The notes: generated by a model from the letters alone, not told the origin. A stretch of DNA of 64,000 nt from Rhodococcus sp. Leaf247 (GCF_001426185.1 NZ_LMRP01000002.1:607445-671444); one strand, 5' to 3'; shown: positions 53,721 through 63,689, numbered from the stretch's first letter. Made by a program: numbers and translations.

Positions 53721-54590
53721 ATGGACCCAACACTTGTCGACGCCATGAGAGCCAACGGCGGCTTCCTGCACACGACCGATCTCCTCCGATGCATGTCCCC
53801 GAGCCGCGTGCGGTGGCTGGTGCACACTCGTCAGCTGACCCGCGTACGGCACGGGCTGTACGCGGTCGGAACGCTCCCTGTCTCTGCGCGACTCGACGCT
53901 CTGAGCATCGAGCTCGGAACGCGGGTCGCCGCATCCTTGGACACGGCGGCGGCAATGCACGGTTTCGACCTCGACCGGACGCAGCACTTACATGTGGTGG
54001 AGCCCGACGATCGGCGCATCGAGAGCAGACCAGGGGTAGTGGTGCATCAGCGGCGGGGTGCGCCGCTCATGGAGATCGGCACCCGACTCGTCGTGGAGCC
54101 CGCCTGGACTGCTGTCGAGGTCGCACGGCAACGTTCTCCCGGTCGCGCGCTCGCCGTTCTCGATGCCGCGGCGCGGGTGGGCTGTAGTCCCCGCTCGCTG
54201 GACCGGGCTGTCGTCTCGCAACGAGGCCGGCGGGGCATCGTCGAGGTCCGCCGCCTCACACCGCTCGTCAACTGCAGATCCGGTTCACCGATGGAGTCGG
54301 AGACGCGCCTGGTGTTGTACGACGGTCGACTTCCGGTGCCCGAACTGCAGTGGCCGGTGGTGTACGAGCGCGGCGTTTTCTACCTCGATTTCGCGTGGCC
54401 CGCACGACGAGTCGCAGTGGAGTACGACGGCGACGAATTCCACGGAACACCCGAGAGTGTGCGACGCGACAAGGCGCGCCTTGCACTGCTCGCAGACGAA
54501 GGTTGGCGAGTTCTTCAGATCACGTCGGACGACGTACGGCGCGAACCCGATGTACTGGTCGGTCGTGTCCGCCGGTTACTCGCCGCCTGA
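53721..54590 (+). CDS. AbiEi-type HTH plus DUF559/Vsr-like nuclease protein
   Basis: 289-residue protein from ATG 53721. The N-terminal part (NGGFLHTTDLLRCMSPSRVRWLVHTRQLTRVRHGLYAVG) resembles the AbiEi antitoxin winged helix. The C-terminal 100 residues resemble DUF559, a Vsr-like PD-(D/E)XK fold. Candidate catalytic residues are Glu194 (ESETRLVLYDG), Asp223 (YLDFAW), and Glu234 with Asp236 (AVEYDGDEFHG), with Gln/Lys residues later. No AbiEii toxin gene is adjacent. Such orphan proteins are common in actinobacteria, and their job is unknown. It lies between two REP-like palindromes. Confidence 0.8.
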   Translation: MDPTLVDAMRANGGFLHTTDLLRCMSPSRVRWLVHTRQLTRVRHGLYAVGTLPVSARLDALSIELGTRVAASLDTAAAMHGFDLDRTQHLHVVEPDDRRIESRPGVVVHQRRGAPLMEIGTRLVVEPAWTAVEVARQRSPGRALAVLDAAARVGCSPRSLDRAVVSQRGRRGIVEVRRLTPLVNCRSGSPMESETRLVLYDGRLPVPELQWPVVYERGVFYLDFAWPARRVAVEYDGDEFHGTPESVRRDKARLALLADEGWRVLQITSDDVRREPDVLVGRVRRLLAA

Positions 54591-54592
54591 TA

Positions 54593-54664
54593 CCCCCGCG
54601 AGTACGCCGAAAGTGCCGTGATCCCGGCTCCGCCAGCGACGTTTTGGACGTACTCTCCAGAGGG
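54593..54664. repeat. REP-like palindromic element, copy 2
   Basis: 72 bp. The left arm CCCCCGCGAGTACG is intact, and the right arm is decayed to CGTACTC followed by non-matching bases. It lies between the converging DUF559 gene (2 bp) and regX3 (1 bp) and could terminate both. The centre CGTGATCCCGGC is shared with copy 1 on the plus strand. Confidence 0.82.
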
Positions 54665-54665
54665 C

Positions 54666-55349
54666 TCACTCCTCGAGCTTGTACCCCAGCCCACGCACGG
54701 TCACGAGGTGCACCGGCTTGGCCGGGTCGGCCTCGATTTTCGAGCGCAGACGCTTGACGTGCACGTCGAGAGTCTTGGTGTCGCCCACGTAGTCGGCGCC
54801 CCAGACCCGGTCGATCAACTGTCCGCGGGTGAGGACTCGGCCGGAGTTGCGCAGCAGGTACTCGAGCAGGTCGAACTCCTTGAGCGGCAACGTGATCTGC
54901 TGTCCGCCGACCATGACGACGTGGCGTTCGACGTCCATGCGCACGGGCCCGGCTTCGAGGATGCTGTTGTCGTCGATCTCCTCGGTGTCGGATCCGCGGC
55001 GCAGAACCGCGCGGATGCGGGCGATGAGTTCGCGCGACGAGTAGGGCTTGGTGACGTAGTCGTCGGCACCGAGCTCGAGGCCGACGACCTTGTCGATCTC
55101 GCTGTCACGGGCCGTGACCATGATGACGGGCACGCCGGACCGGCTGCGCAAGTGCTTGCAGACGTCCGTTCCGCTCATGCCGGGCAGCATCAGGTCGAGC
55201 AGCACGATGTCCGCGCCGACACGGTCGAACTCGGCCAGGGCCGAGGGGCCGTCGCCGACGACGGTGGCGTCGAACCCTTCCTTGCGCAGCAGGAACGCCA
55301 GCGGGTCGGCCAACGATTCTTCGTCTTCGACGATGAGCACGCTCGTCAT
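54666..55349 (-). CDS. regX3: Response regulator RegX3
   Basis: OmpR/PhoB-type phosphate-responsive regulator of 227 aa. The receiver domain has the acidic pair in VLIVEDEESLADPL, phosphoacceptor Asp52 (DIVLLDLMLPGMSG) and Lys in YVTKPYSSREL. The winged-helix domain begins near residue 130 and ends with LDVHVKRLRSKIE ... VRGLGYKLEE. It controls phosphate-starvation and respiration genes in mycobacteria. It is 16 bp downstream of senX3. Confidence 0.96.
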   Translation of the reverse strand: MTSVLIVEDEESLADPLAFLLRKEGFDATVVGDGPSALAEFDRVGADIVLLDLMLPGMSGTDVCKHLRSRSGVPVIMVTARDSEIDKVVGLELGADDYVTKPYSSRELIARIRAVLRRGSDTEEIDDNSILEAGPVRMDVERHVVMVGGQQITLPLKEFDLLEYLLRNSGRVLTRGQLIDRVWGADYVGDTKTLDVHVKRLRSKIEADPAKPVHLVTVRGLGYKLEE

Positions 55350-55365
55350 GGGGTGTCCTTCTCGG

Positions 55366-56532
55366 TCATGACGGCTCGCCGTCGTCTTCGATGTGAGCAG
55401 GTACGAGGAGCGTGAAGGTGGAGCCCGTTCCGGGCTTGCTCCACAGCTCGATGCGGCCGTTGTGATTCGCGGCGACGTGTTTGGCGATGGCGAGGCCCAG
55501 TCCGGTTCCGCCGGTGGCGCGCGAGCGGGCCTTGTCGACGCGGAAGAAGCGCTCGAACACGCGCTCCTGGTCTTCCTTGGCGATGCCGATTCCGCGGTCG
55601 GTCACCGACAGCGCCACCATGCTGGTCAAGCTGTTCTCGTCGTGACGCAGCGACCGGGTGACCGACACGGGTGACCCCTTCGGCGAGTAAGCGATGGCGT
55701 TCTCGACGAGGTTGGACAGCGCCGTCACGAGCAGCGTTTGATCGCCGAGGACTTCGAGGCCGCTGGGACGGTCGACCGTGACGGTGATGCCGGCGACCTC
55801 GGCCTTCATCTCCGACCGCGCCAACGCCTGCTTGACGACGCTGTCGACGTCGACCACGTCGAGATCGGGGAGCTTCTCGGCGCCCTGCAATCGGGACAGC
55901 GCGATGAGCTCGCTGACCATGTTGCCGAGGCGGGTGGACTCGTCGAGCATCCGTTCGCCGAAGCGTTGGACGGAGGCCGGGTCGTCGCGCGACTGCAGCA
56001 GCGCCTCGGCCAGCAGGCTGATCGCGCCGACCGGGGTCTTGAGCTCGTGGCTGACGTTGGCGACGAAGTCTCGTCGGGTGGCCTCCATGCGGACCTGCTC
56101 GGAGTCGTCGTCGGCGAAGAGGACGACGAAACGGCGGTCCTCCCGGCTGAGCAGCTGCGCGGTGCCTTTCACGGCGATGCCGGCGCGACCTCGGGCGTCG
56201 AGGACCGTGAGGTCCACCTCGACGTTCTCACCGGTCTCGAGAACCCTGGTCGCGGCCTTCCATGCGCGGTCGTCGAGCGACCGTCCGCGCACGAGTCCCA
56301 GTTCCTGAGCGCGCGGGTTGAACAACACGACGTCGTGGAACTGGTCGACGACGGCGATGCCGCTGTGGGCGGCGAGCACGATGAGGTCGAGCACCTGGGA
56401 CATGGTGAGCCCGCTGTCGCGACTCTGTCGGCGATCGTGCCGCGAGTTCAAGTAGGGGATCAGAACTCCGGCGACCAGGTATCCGCCGATCGCCGCGACG
56501 GCGGCGATCAGGACGACGGTCGGTGTGGTCAC
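55366..56532 (-). CDS. senX3: Sensor histidine kinase SenX3
   Basis: 388-residue membrane kinase. A hydrophobic N-terminus (residues 6-29) anchors it. A PAS domain follows (about residues 50-140, [23 protein letters not shown]). The H-box is [14 protein letters not shown] with His162, and the ATPase boxes are [11 protein letters not shown] (N), [19 protein letters not shown] (G1/F) and [10 protein letters not shown] (G2). Mycobacterial SenX3 works with the Pst system to keep RegX3 in check. The 105-bp gap to gpm1 holds a possible RegX3 box. Confidence 0.96.
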   Translation of the reverse strand: MTTPTVVLIAAVAAIGGYLVAGVLIPYLNSRHDRRQSRDSGLTMSQVLDLIVLAAHSGIAVVDQFHDVVLFNPRAQELGLVRGRSLDDRAWKAATRVLETGENVEVDLTVLDARGRAGIAVKGTAQLLSREDRRFVVLFADDDSEQVRMEATRRDFVANVSHELKTPVGAISLLAEALLQSRDDPASVQRFGERMLDESTRLGNMVSELIALSRLQGAEKLPDLDVVDVDSVVKQALARSEMKAEVAGITVTVDRPSGLEVLGDQTLLVTALSNLVENAIAYSPKGSPVSVTRSLRHDENSLTSMVALSVTDRGIGIAKEDQERVFERFFRVDKARSRATGGTGLGLAIAKHVAANHNGRIELWSKPGTGSTFTLLVPAHIEDDGEPS

Positions 56533-56602
56533 GGGCCGATCGTACGGTCACACGAACGTGCACGAACGCACGGTCGGCCCGGTTTTCCGACCGTTACCGC
56601 AC

Positions 56603-56631
56603 GTCCGGCACACGTTCGCACCGTGTTCACC
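56603..56631. promoter_or_regulatory. Possible PHO box (RegX3/PhoP-type direct repeats)
   Basis: Heptamers at 11-bp steps: GTCCGGC (56603-56609), GTTCGCA (56614-56620) and GTTCACC (56625-56631). The last one equals the core repeat unit of PHO boxes. It lies about 70-100 bp upstream of senX3 and could be an autoregulatory site. Confidence 0.5.
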
Positions 56632-56637
56632 GATGCG

Positions 56638-57393
56638 TTACTTCTCGCCCTGGTTCGCCACAGCCTTCGCGCCCGCAGCTGCTGCCTCGGGATCGAGGTA
56701 GGTGCCGCCGTGATTGGTCGGCACCAGCTTGCCGTCGGACTCTTCCAAGTCGTAGCGCAGCGGGATGCCGGTGGGGATGTTCAGCGCGGCGATCTCGGAG
56801 TCGGAGATGCCGTCGAGGTACTTGACCAGCGCGCGCAGCGAGTTGCCGTGCGCGGCCACCAGGACGTTCTTGCCCTGCTTCAGCTCGGGGACGATGGTTT
56901 CCTCGTAGTACGGGATGAACCGTTCGACGACGTCCTTCAGGCATTCCGTCAGCGGGACGTGACCGATGTCGGCGTACCGCGGGTCGGCGTCCTGGCTGTA
57001 CTCGCTGCCGACCTCGATGGGCGGCGGCGGCGTGTCGTAGCTGCGGCGCCACAGCATGAACTGCTCGTCGCCGTACTTGTCCTTGGTGGCTGCCTTGTCG
57101 AGGCCCTGCAGCGCACCGTAGTGCCGCTCGTTGAGTCGCCAGTCGCGGACGACGGGGATCCAATGGCGGTCGGCAGCATCGAGCGCGATGTTCGCGGTGC
57201 TGATCGCACGACGCAGCATCGAGGTGAACAGCAGGTCGGGCAGGACTCCCGCCTCGACGAGCAGTTCGCCGGCGCGCTTGCCTTCGGCCTCGCCCTTCGC
57301 GGTCAGGCGCACGTCCTGCCATCCCGTGAACTGGTTGGACGCGTTCCATTCGCTCTCGCCGTGGCGGAGAAGGATCAGGGTTCCGATGCTCAT
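56638..57393 (-). CDS. gpmA: 2,3-bisphosphoglycerate-dependent phosphoglycerate mutase
   Basis: Glycolytic dPGM of 251 aa, interconverting 3- and 2-phosphoglycerate. The phosphohistidine motif is [20 protein letters not shown] (His11). The substrate-binding [13 protein letters not shown] and the second catalytic His in [19 protein letters not shown] are present. It is next to senX3 as in mycobacteria (gpm1). ATG 57393 gives the usual start; the longer frame is antisense of the lipase gene. Confidence 0.96.
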   Translation of the reverse strand: MSIGTLILLRHGESEWNASNQFTGWQDVRLTAKGEAEGKRAGELLVEAGVLPDLLFTSMLRRAISTANIALDAADRHWIPVVRDWRLNERHYGALQGLDKAATKDKYGDEQFMLWRRSYDTPPPPIEVGSEYSQDADPRYADIGHVPLTECLKDVVERFIPYYEETIVPELKQGKNVLVAAHGNSLRALVKYLDGISDSEIAALNIPTGIPLRYDLEESDGKLVPTNHGGTYLDPEAAAAGAKAVANQGEK

Positions 57394-57501
57394 GCCGCCC
57401 AGTTTCTCACGAGGCCGTCGACGGCACGACCCGTCGGACGCGGCGGTGAGACCGGCACTGGCGAGAACTGCGCTTCCGCCGGGCCGAGCTGGCGTGACCG
57501 C

Positions 57502-57507
57502 TAGCCT
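57502..57507 (+). promoter_or_regulatory. -10 element of the secreted lipase gene
   Basis: TAGCCT followed by a 6-nt gap to ATG 57514. No Shine-Dalgarno is present, so a leaderless transcript is likely. Confidence 0.45.
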
Positions 57508-57513
57508 CTGCAG

Positions 57514-58332
57514 ATGAGAACCCGCTGGACGGTGGCGCTGGCGGCGTGCGCATGGCTCGCGTGCGCCCCGACCGCCACGGCCGATCCCCTCCCCGTCGAC
57601 TACAACTTCTTCGGTGGCTTCCCGGCGGAGATCGCGAACCCCGGAGGATCGCTGCCCGGGACCAACGATTTCTCGTGCGTGCCGACGGCCGAGCACCCGA
57701 ACCCGGTGATCCTGGTGCACGGCACCGGAACCGGGCAGCAGACCGGGTGGGGCGTGTATGCGCCGCTGCTGAAGAACGAAGGCTACTGCGTCTTCGCGCT
57801 CACCTACGGAGCCCTGCCGGGGCCGTGGCCGATCTCCGAGATAGGCGGCCTCGGGCCGGTTCCCGAGAAGGGTGCGCAGTTCGCCGCGTTCGTCGACGAG
57901 GTGCTGTCGGCGACGGGTGCCGAGAAGGTCGACATCGTCGGACACTCGCAGGGCACGGTTCTGCCCAACTACTACGCGCAGGTGCTCGGCGGAGCGGACA
58001 GCATCGACAAGTACGTCTCGCTGGCGCCGCTGTGGAAGGGCTCCGGCCCGTCGCAGTTCGCCTGGCCCGCCGCGTCGTACCGCTACGCGCCGGGCATCAC
58101 CTACACCAACATCATGACGCGGTACGACGAGGTGGTGGTGCCGTACACCGACGGGTACGTCGAGGGCCCGAACGCCACCAACATCGTCGTCCAGGACACC
58201 TGCGATCTCGACTTCTCCGAGCACGCCGGCATCGTGGGTTCGCCGAGAGCCGCCGCATTCGTCCTGAACGCGTTGGACCCGGCGAACCCCGTTGCTGTTC
58301 CGTGCGAGTTCGTTCCGCCCTTCACCGGCTAG
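57514..58332 (+). CDS. Secreted class-2 lipase / alpha-beta hydrolase
   Basis: 272-residue exported hydrolase. The N-terminal signal ([25 protein letters not shown]) is cleaved near residue 24. The oxyanion loop [15 protein letters not shown] and the nucleophile motif VGHSQGTV (Ser145) are present. Asp and His candidates follow, with [10 protein letters not shown] and SEHAGIV near the end. It fits the LipA/EstA class-2 lipase group of actinobacteria. Cysteines in FSCVP, GYCVF, DTCDLD and VPCEF probably pair outside the cell. It converges with the carboxylesterase gene, their stops overlapping in CTAG. Confidence 0.87.
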   Translation: MRTRWTVALAACAWLACAPTATADPLPVDYNFFGGFPAEIANPGGSLPGTNDFSCVPTAEHPNPVILVHGTGTGQQTGWGVYAPLLKNEGYCVFALTYGALPGPWPISEIGGLGPVPEKGAQFAAFVDEVLSATGAEKVDIVGHSQGTVLPNYYAQVLGGADSIDKYVSLAPLWKGSGPSQFAWPAASYRYAPGITYTNIMTRYDEVVVPYTDGYVEGPNATNIVVQDTCDLDFSEHAGIVGSPRAAAFVLNALDPANPVAVPCEFVPPFTG

Positions 58333-59795
58333 CGGACGCCGTCCCACACGGTGCGGGTGTCGGGCCGCGGGTCGTTCACCACGGACGACTCGGTCCCGAA
58401 CATCTTCACCGTGCGCTCGGACCCGTACGGCGCCCAGCCCGGGTCTCCGTCACGCACGAAATCGACCCACGCACGGTGCATCTCGTCGGCGAGGCTCTGC
58501 CGGGGGTTCGGTCCGGTGATGCGCGAGGTCTCCGGCTTGTGCAGCACGTCGAACACGAACGGGATGTCGAGCGCGTGACAGGCGCCGAGTTTTCCGTCGA
58601 ACAACGTTGAGCGCCAGGTGAATTCGTAGACGTGAGCCGGATGCGCCTCGGCCACGCGAACCGCGGGGATGCGGAAGAACCAGTCGGTCATCACGGCGAT
58701 CATCAGGTCGCCGGGTGACGCGTCCGGGTTCTGTGCGCGATACGAGTCCAGAACGGTCGGGTCCAGCCGGTACCCGGCCAGCACGAGGCGCAGGTAGTCC
58801 TCGGTGATGTGAGGAACGATCCCGGCGGGAACGAGGAAGAAGGCATGCTCCTCGCTGGTGGTGCCGATCATGAGTTCCACGTCGGCGCCGGCGCCCGCCT
58901 CGATACGCGAATACGGAAGCGCGGGAACGACTTCCCCGTCGATGTACGGCTCGAACGCCATCATGTTCAGCGCTACCTCACCCCACGCACCGCTCGAGGC
59001 CTCGGCAGCGATGCGATCCGACAGCGTGCGCTGCGCATCGACGAGCGCGTCGACAGGCACGGACTCGAGACCCTCGACAGTCGACTCGACCCCCAGCGAC
59101 GTCGCCAGTGCGGCGGAGATGGTCGACGCGGTCTCGGCTCCGATGACGTGGTGTCCGGCGCCGCTCTGCAGGATCGCCCGATGGAACAGCCCCTCGGCCA
59201 GAGGCATCGACAGCAGGGTGCCGATGCTCATCGCGCCGGCCGACTCTCCGGTGATCGTCACCCGGTGCGGATCGCCGCCGTAGGACGCGATGTGGTCGCG
59301 CACCCACTGCAGTGCGGCGACCTGGTCGAGCAGACCGCGGTTGGCGGGCGCTCCGTCGATACGGGCGAAGCCGTCGACACCGAGTCGGTAATTGATCACG
59401 ACGGCGACGACACCGTCCCGCGCGAATGCCGTTCCGTCGTAGGCGGGGACGGCGTTGCTGCCGTTGACGAAGGCGCCGCCGTGGATCCAGACGAACACGG
59501 GCGCGGAGCCCGTGACGTCGGGGCTGTAGACGTTCACGTTGAGGCAGTCCTCGCCGGCCACGACGGGCTCGCTGAGGATTTCACTCGTGGGCGGTCGGTA
59601 GCCCACCTTCGGAACGGTGGCGCCGAACTCCAGCGCATCGCGGGTGCCGGACCAGCGCGGCGGGGCGGTGGGTACCTGGAATCGGTTGGCGCCGAACGGC
59701 GCCTCTGCGTAGGGAACTCCGAGGAACGTGGCGACGCCGTTCTCGGTACGTCCGCGTACCTGGCCCTGGGGTGTGTCGACGGTGATCGTGTCCAT
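58329..59795 (-). CDS. Type-B carboxylesterase
   Basis: 488-residue alpha/beta hydrolase of the carboxylesterase/cholinesterase family. The nucleophile motif is [14 protein letters not shown] (near residue 183), the oxyanion region [13 protein letters not shown], and the catalytic His is probably in [12 protein letters not shown], with the acid in TTSEEHAFF. It has no signal peptide. Substrate unknown. It is transcribed towards the lipase and upstream of nothing on its strand. A palindrome lies 47 bp from its start, on the side of the ligase gene. Confidence 0.9.
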   Translation of the reverse strand: MDTITVDTPQGQVRGRTENGVATFLGVPYAEAPFGANRFQVPTAPPRWSGTRDALEFGATVPKVGYRPPTSEILSEPVVAGEDCLNVNVYSPDVTGSAPVFVWIHGGAFVNGSNAVPAYDGTAFARDGVVAVVINYRLGVDGFARIDGAPANRGLLDQVAALQWVRDHIASYGGDPHRVTITGESAGAMSIGTLLSMPLAEGLFHRAILQSGAGHHVIGAETASTISAALATSLGVESTVEGLESVPVDALVDAQRTLSDRIAAEASSGAWGEVALNMMAFEPYIDGEVVPALPYSRIEAGAGADVELMIGTTSEEHAFFLVPAGIVPHITEDYLRLVLAGYRLDPTVLDSYRAQNPDASPGDLMIAVMTDWFFRIPAVRVAEAHPAHVYEFTWRSTLFDGKLGACHALDIPFVFDVLHKPETSRITGPNPRQSLADEMHRAWVDFVRDGDPGWAPYGSERTVKMFGTESSVVNDPRPDTRTVWDGVR

Positions 59796-59841
59796 CGCTC
59801 ATGAGTACCACCCCGAGCGACCCCACACCCCCACGATGACG

Positions 59842-59877
59842 CGAACACCCTCTCCAGCATGCTGGAGAGGGTGTTCG
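59842..59877. terminator. Perfect 36-bp palindrome, terminator of the acyl-CoA ligase gene
   Basis: Fully self-complementary 36 bp with CGAACACCCTCTCCAGCA as its left half, 16 bp after the ligase stop on the minus strand. It can form a stem of about 16 bp. There is no T-tract on the exit side. Confidence 0.85.
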
Positions 59878-59893
59878 GGTGAGGCAGGGAGTG

Positions 59894-61495
59894 TCAGCTC
59901 GCGGCAGGCTCCGCGGACCGCAGGTCCTTGCGCAGGATCTTGCCCGACGCGGACTTCGGGACCGTGTCGATGAACTGCACCTTGCGCACCTTCTTGTGCG
60001 GCGAGACCTTCTCGGACACGAACGCCATGACCTCGTCGGCGGTGAGCTCGGCGCCCTGCTGCAGCACGACGAACGCCTTCGGCACCTCTTCGCCCTCGTC
60101 GTCGAGCACGCCGATGACGGCCGCGTCGGCGATCTGCGGGTGGGTGAGGAGCAGCGACTCGAGTTCGGCAGGCGGCACCTGGTAGCCCTTGTACTTGATC
60201 AGCTCCTTGAGCCGATCGACGATGCTGACGCAGCCGTGGCCGTCGACGACAGCGATGTCACCGGTGTGCAGGTAGCCGTCCGCGTCGAGGGTCTCGGCCG
60301 TCGCGGCGTCGTTGTTCAGGTAGCCCACCATGACGTTCGGGCCCTTGATCCACAGCTCACCGGGCTCGCTGACCGCGTCGGAGCCGGCTTCCGGGTAGGC
60401 AACTTCCTCGCCGGTGGCCGGATCGACGAGCTTGTTCTCCGAGTTGGCGACGGCGGTGCCGCAGCTGCTCAGCGGCATGTCGTCACCGTCGAACGGGATG
60501 GCGTGCGAGACCGGGCTGAGCTCGCTCATGCCGTAGCCCTGACGCACCTTGGTGTGCAGCCGCTTCGCGACGGCGTTGCCCAGGTTCTCGTCGAGCGCGG
60601 CCGCACCGGAGAAGACCATCCGCACGCTGGAGATGTCGTACTGGTCCACCATCGGGTGCTTCGCCAGCGCGACGGCCACGGGAGGTGCGATGTAGAGGTA
60701 GGTGATCTTCTTCTCGGTGATCAGGCGCAGGAACTGCTCGAGGTCGAAGCGCGGCATCGTCACCAACGACGCCCGCACCTTCAGGCCGAGGTTGAGCAGC
60801 ACGGTCATGCCGTAGATATGGAAGAACGGCAGGACGGCGAGGAGCACGTCGTCCTCGTTCGCACCCATGCGCGGCTGGATCTGCGACACGTTGGCGACGA
60901 GGTTGCGGTGCGTCAGCATGACGCCCTTCGGGCGACCCGTCGTTCCCGACGAGTACGGCAGCACGGCGAGATGCGTGGAGGGGTCGAAGCTGACCTCGGG
61001 GGCCGACGCGCCCTCGGTGAGCAGATCCTTCAGCGACTGATGACCGTCGGCCCCGTCGAGAACGATCACCTTGTCGTCGGCGAGACCCACCTTCTCCGCG
61101 GCGGCCTTGGCCTGCGGGAGCAGCGCCGACACCGTGAAGATCATCGTGGCCGACGAGTCGGTGAGCTGCTTGGCGATGTCGTCGGCGTTGTAGAGCGCAT
61201 TGATGGTCGTCGCGATGGCGCCCGCGCGCAGGATGCCGTGGAACACCGACGCGAAGGCCGGGACGTTGGGCGAGTGCAGGGCGACGACGTCGCCGACCTT
61301 CACGCCACGCGATGCGAGTGCACCGGCGACGCCGCCGATCTGGGCGACGAGAGTGCGGTAGTCGGTGACCGCACCGCTGGGACCGTCCACCAGAGCGGGA
61401 CGTGCGAGATCGTCCTCGGACAGGTCGCCGAAGAGGAAGTCGTAGACGGACTTCTCCGGGATCTCGACATCGGGATACGGGCTGCGGAAACTCAT
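59894..61495 (-). CDS. AMP-dependent acyl-CoA ligase (4-coumarate--CoA ligase-like)
   Basis: 533-residue adenylating enzyme. The P-loop is VLPYSSGTTGRPKGVMLTHRN (near residue 165), and the A5 region is RQGYGMSELSPVSHA. The A7 Asp is in YLHTGDIAVVDG, the hinge is DRLKELIKYKGYQVPP, and the catalytic Lys is in SASGKILRKDL. Length and motifs fit 4CL/aryl- or fatty-acyl-CoA ligases. ATG 61495 has GGAG upstream. A GTGAC-N4-GTCAC dyad lies in the 140-bp promoter region, a shape typical of TetR or GntR operators. No matching dehydrogenase is next to it. Confidence 0.9.
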   Translation of the reverse strand: MSFRSPYPDVEIPEKSVYDFLFGDLSEDDLARPALVDGPSGAVTDYRTLVAQIGGVAGALASRGVKVGDVVALHSPNVPAFASVFHGILRAGAIATTINALYNADDIAKQLTDSSATMIFTVSALLPQAKAAAEKVGLADDKVIVLDGADGHQSLKDLLTEGASAPEVSFDPSTHLAVLPYSSGTTGRPKGVMLTHRNLVANVSQIQPRMGANEDDVLLAVLPFFHIYGMTVLLNLGLKVRASLVTMPRFDLEQFLRLITEKKITYLYIAPPVAVALAKHPMVDQYDISSVRMVFSGAAALDENLGNAVAKRLHTKVRQGYGMSELSPVSHAIPFDGDDMPLSSCGTAVANSENKLVDPATGEEVAYPEAGSDAVSEPGELWIKGPNVMVGYLNNDAATAETLDADGYLHTGDIAVVDGHGCVSIVDRLKELIKYKGYQVPPAELESLLLTHPQIADAAVIGVLDDEGEEVPKAFVVLQQGAELTADEVMAFVSEKVSPHKKVRKVQFIDTVPKSASGKILRKDLRSAEPAAS

Positions 61496-61582
61496 GGAAC
61501 TCCTCTGGACAGCGCGAGACAGGGGACTGCTGGCACGACGTTACTGTGTCGAGTTGTCACACCAACCAGCACGACGCCGTGG

Positions 61583-61596
61583 GTGACAGTCGTCAC
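61583..61596. promoter_or_regulatory. Dyad upstream of the acyl-CoA ligase gene
   Basis: GTGAC-AGTC-GTCAC, 5-bp perfect arms with a 4-bp spacer, about 90 bp before the ATG in the promoter region. Possible repressor operator. Confidence 0.35.
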
Positions 61597-61635
61597 AAGC
61601 ATGACAGTACCTGCCGGGTGTCCGATTCAGAGGCG

Positions 61636-62169
61636 CTACTCGGCCGACTCGTCGACCTGTACCCATGATGCAGGACCGTTGTCCGGGCGGCCGTTGACCA
61701 GGTGCTCGAACGCTTCCAGGTTTTTCAGCGATTCCCCGCGCGACACCCGCCACGCCCACTCGCGCTTGATCGACTCGGCGAATCCCAGTTCGAGCAGGAC
61801 ATTGAAATCGCCGTCCGCAGCCTCGAGCACCTGGCCGAGCACTCGGTCGATCTCGTCGCCCGTCACCGCGTGCGTCGACATCTTGCCGACGAGGTAGATG
61901 TCACCGATCTTGTCGATCGTGTAGTGGACGCCGTACAGACGACGGTTGCGGCGCAGCAGGTATCGGTAGACACCCTCGAAGTTCTCGTCCGGCTTGCGGC
62001 AGACGAAGGCCTCGATCTTCAGTCCGTGATTGCCGACGGTCAGCAGTGTCGACGTCTTCAGTTTCTTCTCGCCCGGAAGGTCGACGACGAACTGCGCGTC
62101 CGACGGTCGCGTGTAGTCCAGCTCTCGATCCCTGAGAACCGAGTCGATCAACTCCGCAGTGCTGCTCAC
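61636..62169 (-). CDS. YbjN-domain protein
   Basis: 177-residue protein of the YbjN sensory-transduction-like family (Rv0487 type). The conserved stretch is [34 protein letters not shown], mid-protein. [32 protein letters not shown] follows near the end. Cytoplasmic; function unclear (possible chaperone-like role, as for related type III chaperones). GTG 62169 overlaps the mshA stop (GTGA), so it is coupled to mycothiol synthesis. Confidence 0.85.
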   Translation of the reverse strand: MSSTAELIDSVLRDRELDYTRPSDAQFVVDLPGEKKLKTSTLLTVGNHGLKIEAFVCRKPDENFEGVYRYLLRRNRRLYGVHYTIDKIGDIYLVGKMSTHAVTGDEIDRVLGQVLEAADGDFNVLLELGFAESIKREWAWRVSRGESLKNLEAFEHLVNGRPDNGPASWVQVDESAE

Positions 62170-63512
62170 AGCGCTCCCACCGATCCTGTTCGTCGTAGTC
62201 GCCACAGACCCCTCGGCCTGCGCGGCGAGAACTCGCCCGTAGGACGTTGCCCGGTCGGTCCACGTCCGAACCTCCACGCCGCACGGGCGTAGGTGTCCAA
62301 CAGTGCCTCCGCGGTGTGCTCCCACGAGAAATTCTCCGCATGCTGGGAAGCATTCGACGCCATCAGCGCTCGCAGACTGTCGTCACCGAGCAACGACTGG
62401 ACCGCGGTGGCCCAGTCGGCAGGGTCGTGGCCCTGGACGAGCAGGCCGGTCACCCCCGACCGCACCGCCACGCCGAGTCCCCCGACATCGGCGGCGACCA
62501 CCGGGGTTCCGCACGCCTGAGCCTCGATCGCGACCAGACCGAACGACTCCGAATAACTGGGCACCGCAACCAGATCGGAGGCGCGGTACACCTGCGCCAA
62601 CCGCTCCGGCGGCTGCGGCGGAAGGAAGGTGACACGGTTCTCGATGCCCAGGGAACGCGTCAGGTCGATCAACGAATCGGGACGCTCGAGACCGGTTCCC
62701 GACGGGCCGCCGACGATGAGCACCCGTACCCGCGTGTGCGGATCGCGGCGAACCATCTCGGCGACAGCGGCGATCAGGACGTCGGGCGCCTTCAACGGTT
62801 GGATACGCCCGACGAACGTCACCACCGACTCGTCCGTGTCCAGTCCCAGTTCGCGACGGGCGGCGGCCTTGTCGCCGGGACGGAACATCGCGAGATCCGC
62901 ACCCGGGGCGACGATGTCGATCTTGTCCTCGGCCGCGTCGTACAGGTCCACCAACGCGCGCGCTTCGTCGTCCGTGTTCGCAGTGAGGCGGTCCGCTTCC
63001 TCCACCACCTGCTTCTCACCGATGCGTCGGGCAGCGGGCTCCGGCTTGTCTCCGGCGGCGACGGACAGGTTCTTCACCGCGGCCAGCGTGTGCGCGGTGT
63101 GGACCAGCGGCACCTTCCACCGGTCGCGAGCGAGCCAGCCGACCTGGCCGGACAGCCAGTAGTGCGAATGGATCATGTCGTAGTAGCCGGGATCGTGCCG
63201 CGCTTCCTCACGGAGGACACCGGCCGCGAACGCACACAGCTGCGTAGGAAGATCCTGCTTGTCCAGGCCCTCGAACGGGCCGGCCGCGATGTTCCGCACC
63301 AGGACCCCGGGCGCCGCCTCGATCACCGGTTCGTCGCGTGACGACGTCGCCCGGGTGAAGATCTCGACCTCGACCCCGCGTGCGGCCATCTGCACGGCGG
63401 TCTGCAGGACATAGACGTTCATGCCGCCCGCGTCCCCCGTCCCTGGCTGTGCCAGCGGAGACGTGTGCAGCGACAACACGGCTACCCGATGCGGGCTGTG
63501 ACGGCGGACCAC
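62166..63512 (-). CDS. mshA: D-inositol-3-phosphate glycosyltransferase MshA
   Basis: Retaining GT4 enzyme that starts mycothiol synthesis, adding GlcNAc to inositol-3-phosphate. It is 448 aa. The N-terminal loop [27 protein letters not shown] (residues 9-35) and [14 protein letters not shown] are diagnostic. The donor-site EX7E is in [15 protein letters not shown], and [14 protein letters not shown] is the GT4 core. Start GTG 63512. It is upstream of the YbjN gene, as in mycobacteria. Confidence 0.96.
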   Translation of the reverse strand: MVRRHSPHRVAVLSLHTSPLAQPGTGDAGGMNVYVLQTAVQMAARGVEVEIFTRATSSRDEPVIEAAPGVLVRNIAAGPFEGLDKQDLPTQLCAFAAGVLREEARHDPGYYDMIHSHYWLSGQVGWLARDRWKVPLVHTAHTLAAVKNLSVAAGDKPEPAARRIGEKQVVEEADRLTANTDDEARALVDLYDAAEDKIDIVAPGADLAMFRPGDKAAARRELGLDTDESVVTFVGRIQPLKAPDVLIAAVAEMVRRDPHTRVRVLIVGGPSGTGLERPDSLIDLTRSLGIENRVTFLPPQPPERLAQVYRASDLVAVPSYSESFGLVAIEAQACGTPVVAADVGGLGVAVRSGVTGLLVQGHDPADWATAVQSLLGDDSLRALMASNASQHAENFSWEHTAEALLDTYARAAWRFGRGPTGQRPTGEFSPRRPRGLWRLRRTGSVGAL

Positions 63513-63676
63513 GCTCCCAGTGTGCCCTGTCCGATTGCGGCGCAGGCTCCCGCCTACCCGGCCATCCCCCTACGAGCGTGCCGACACACGCGCGGGAACC
63601 CGCGGACATTCACAGCGCCGGGAACACGTACGCCACTGCCCCGCGGGAGTCATGGGAACATGTCGGAGGGCGCTGC

Positions 63677-63682
63677 TACCTT
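63677..63682 (+). promoter_or_regulatory. -10 element of the DUF222-like gene
   Basis: TACCTT with a 7-nt gap to ATG 63690, again a leaderless arrangement. ATG 63660 lies upstream in the same frame and would not fit. Confidence 0.4.
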
Positions 63683-63689
63683 CGCACAC

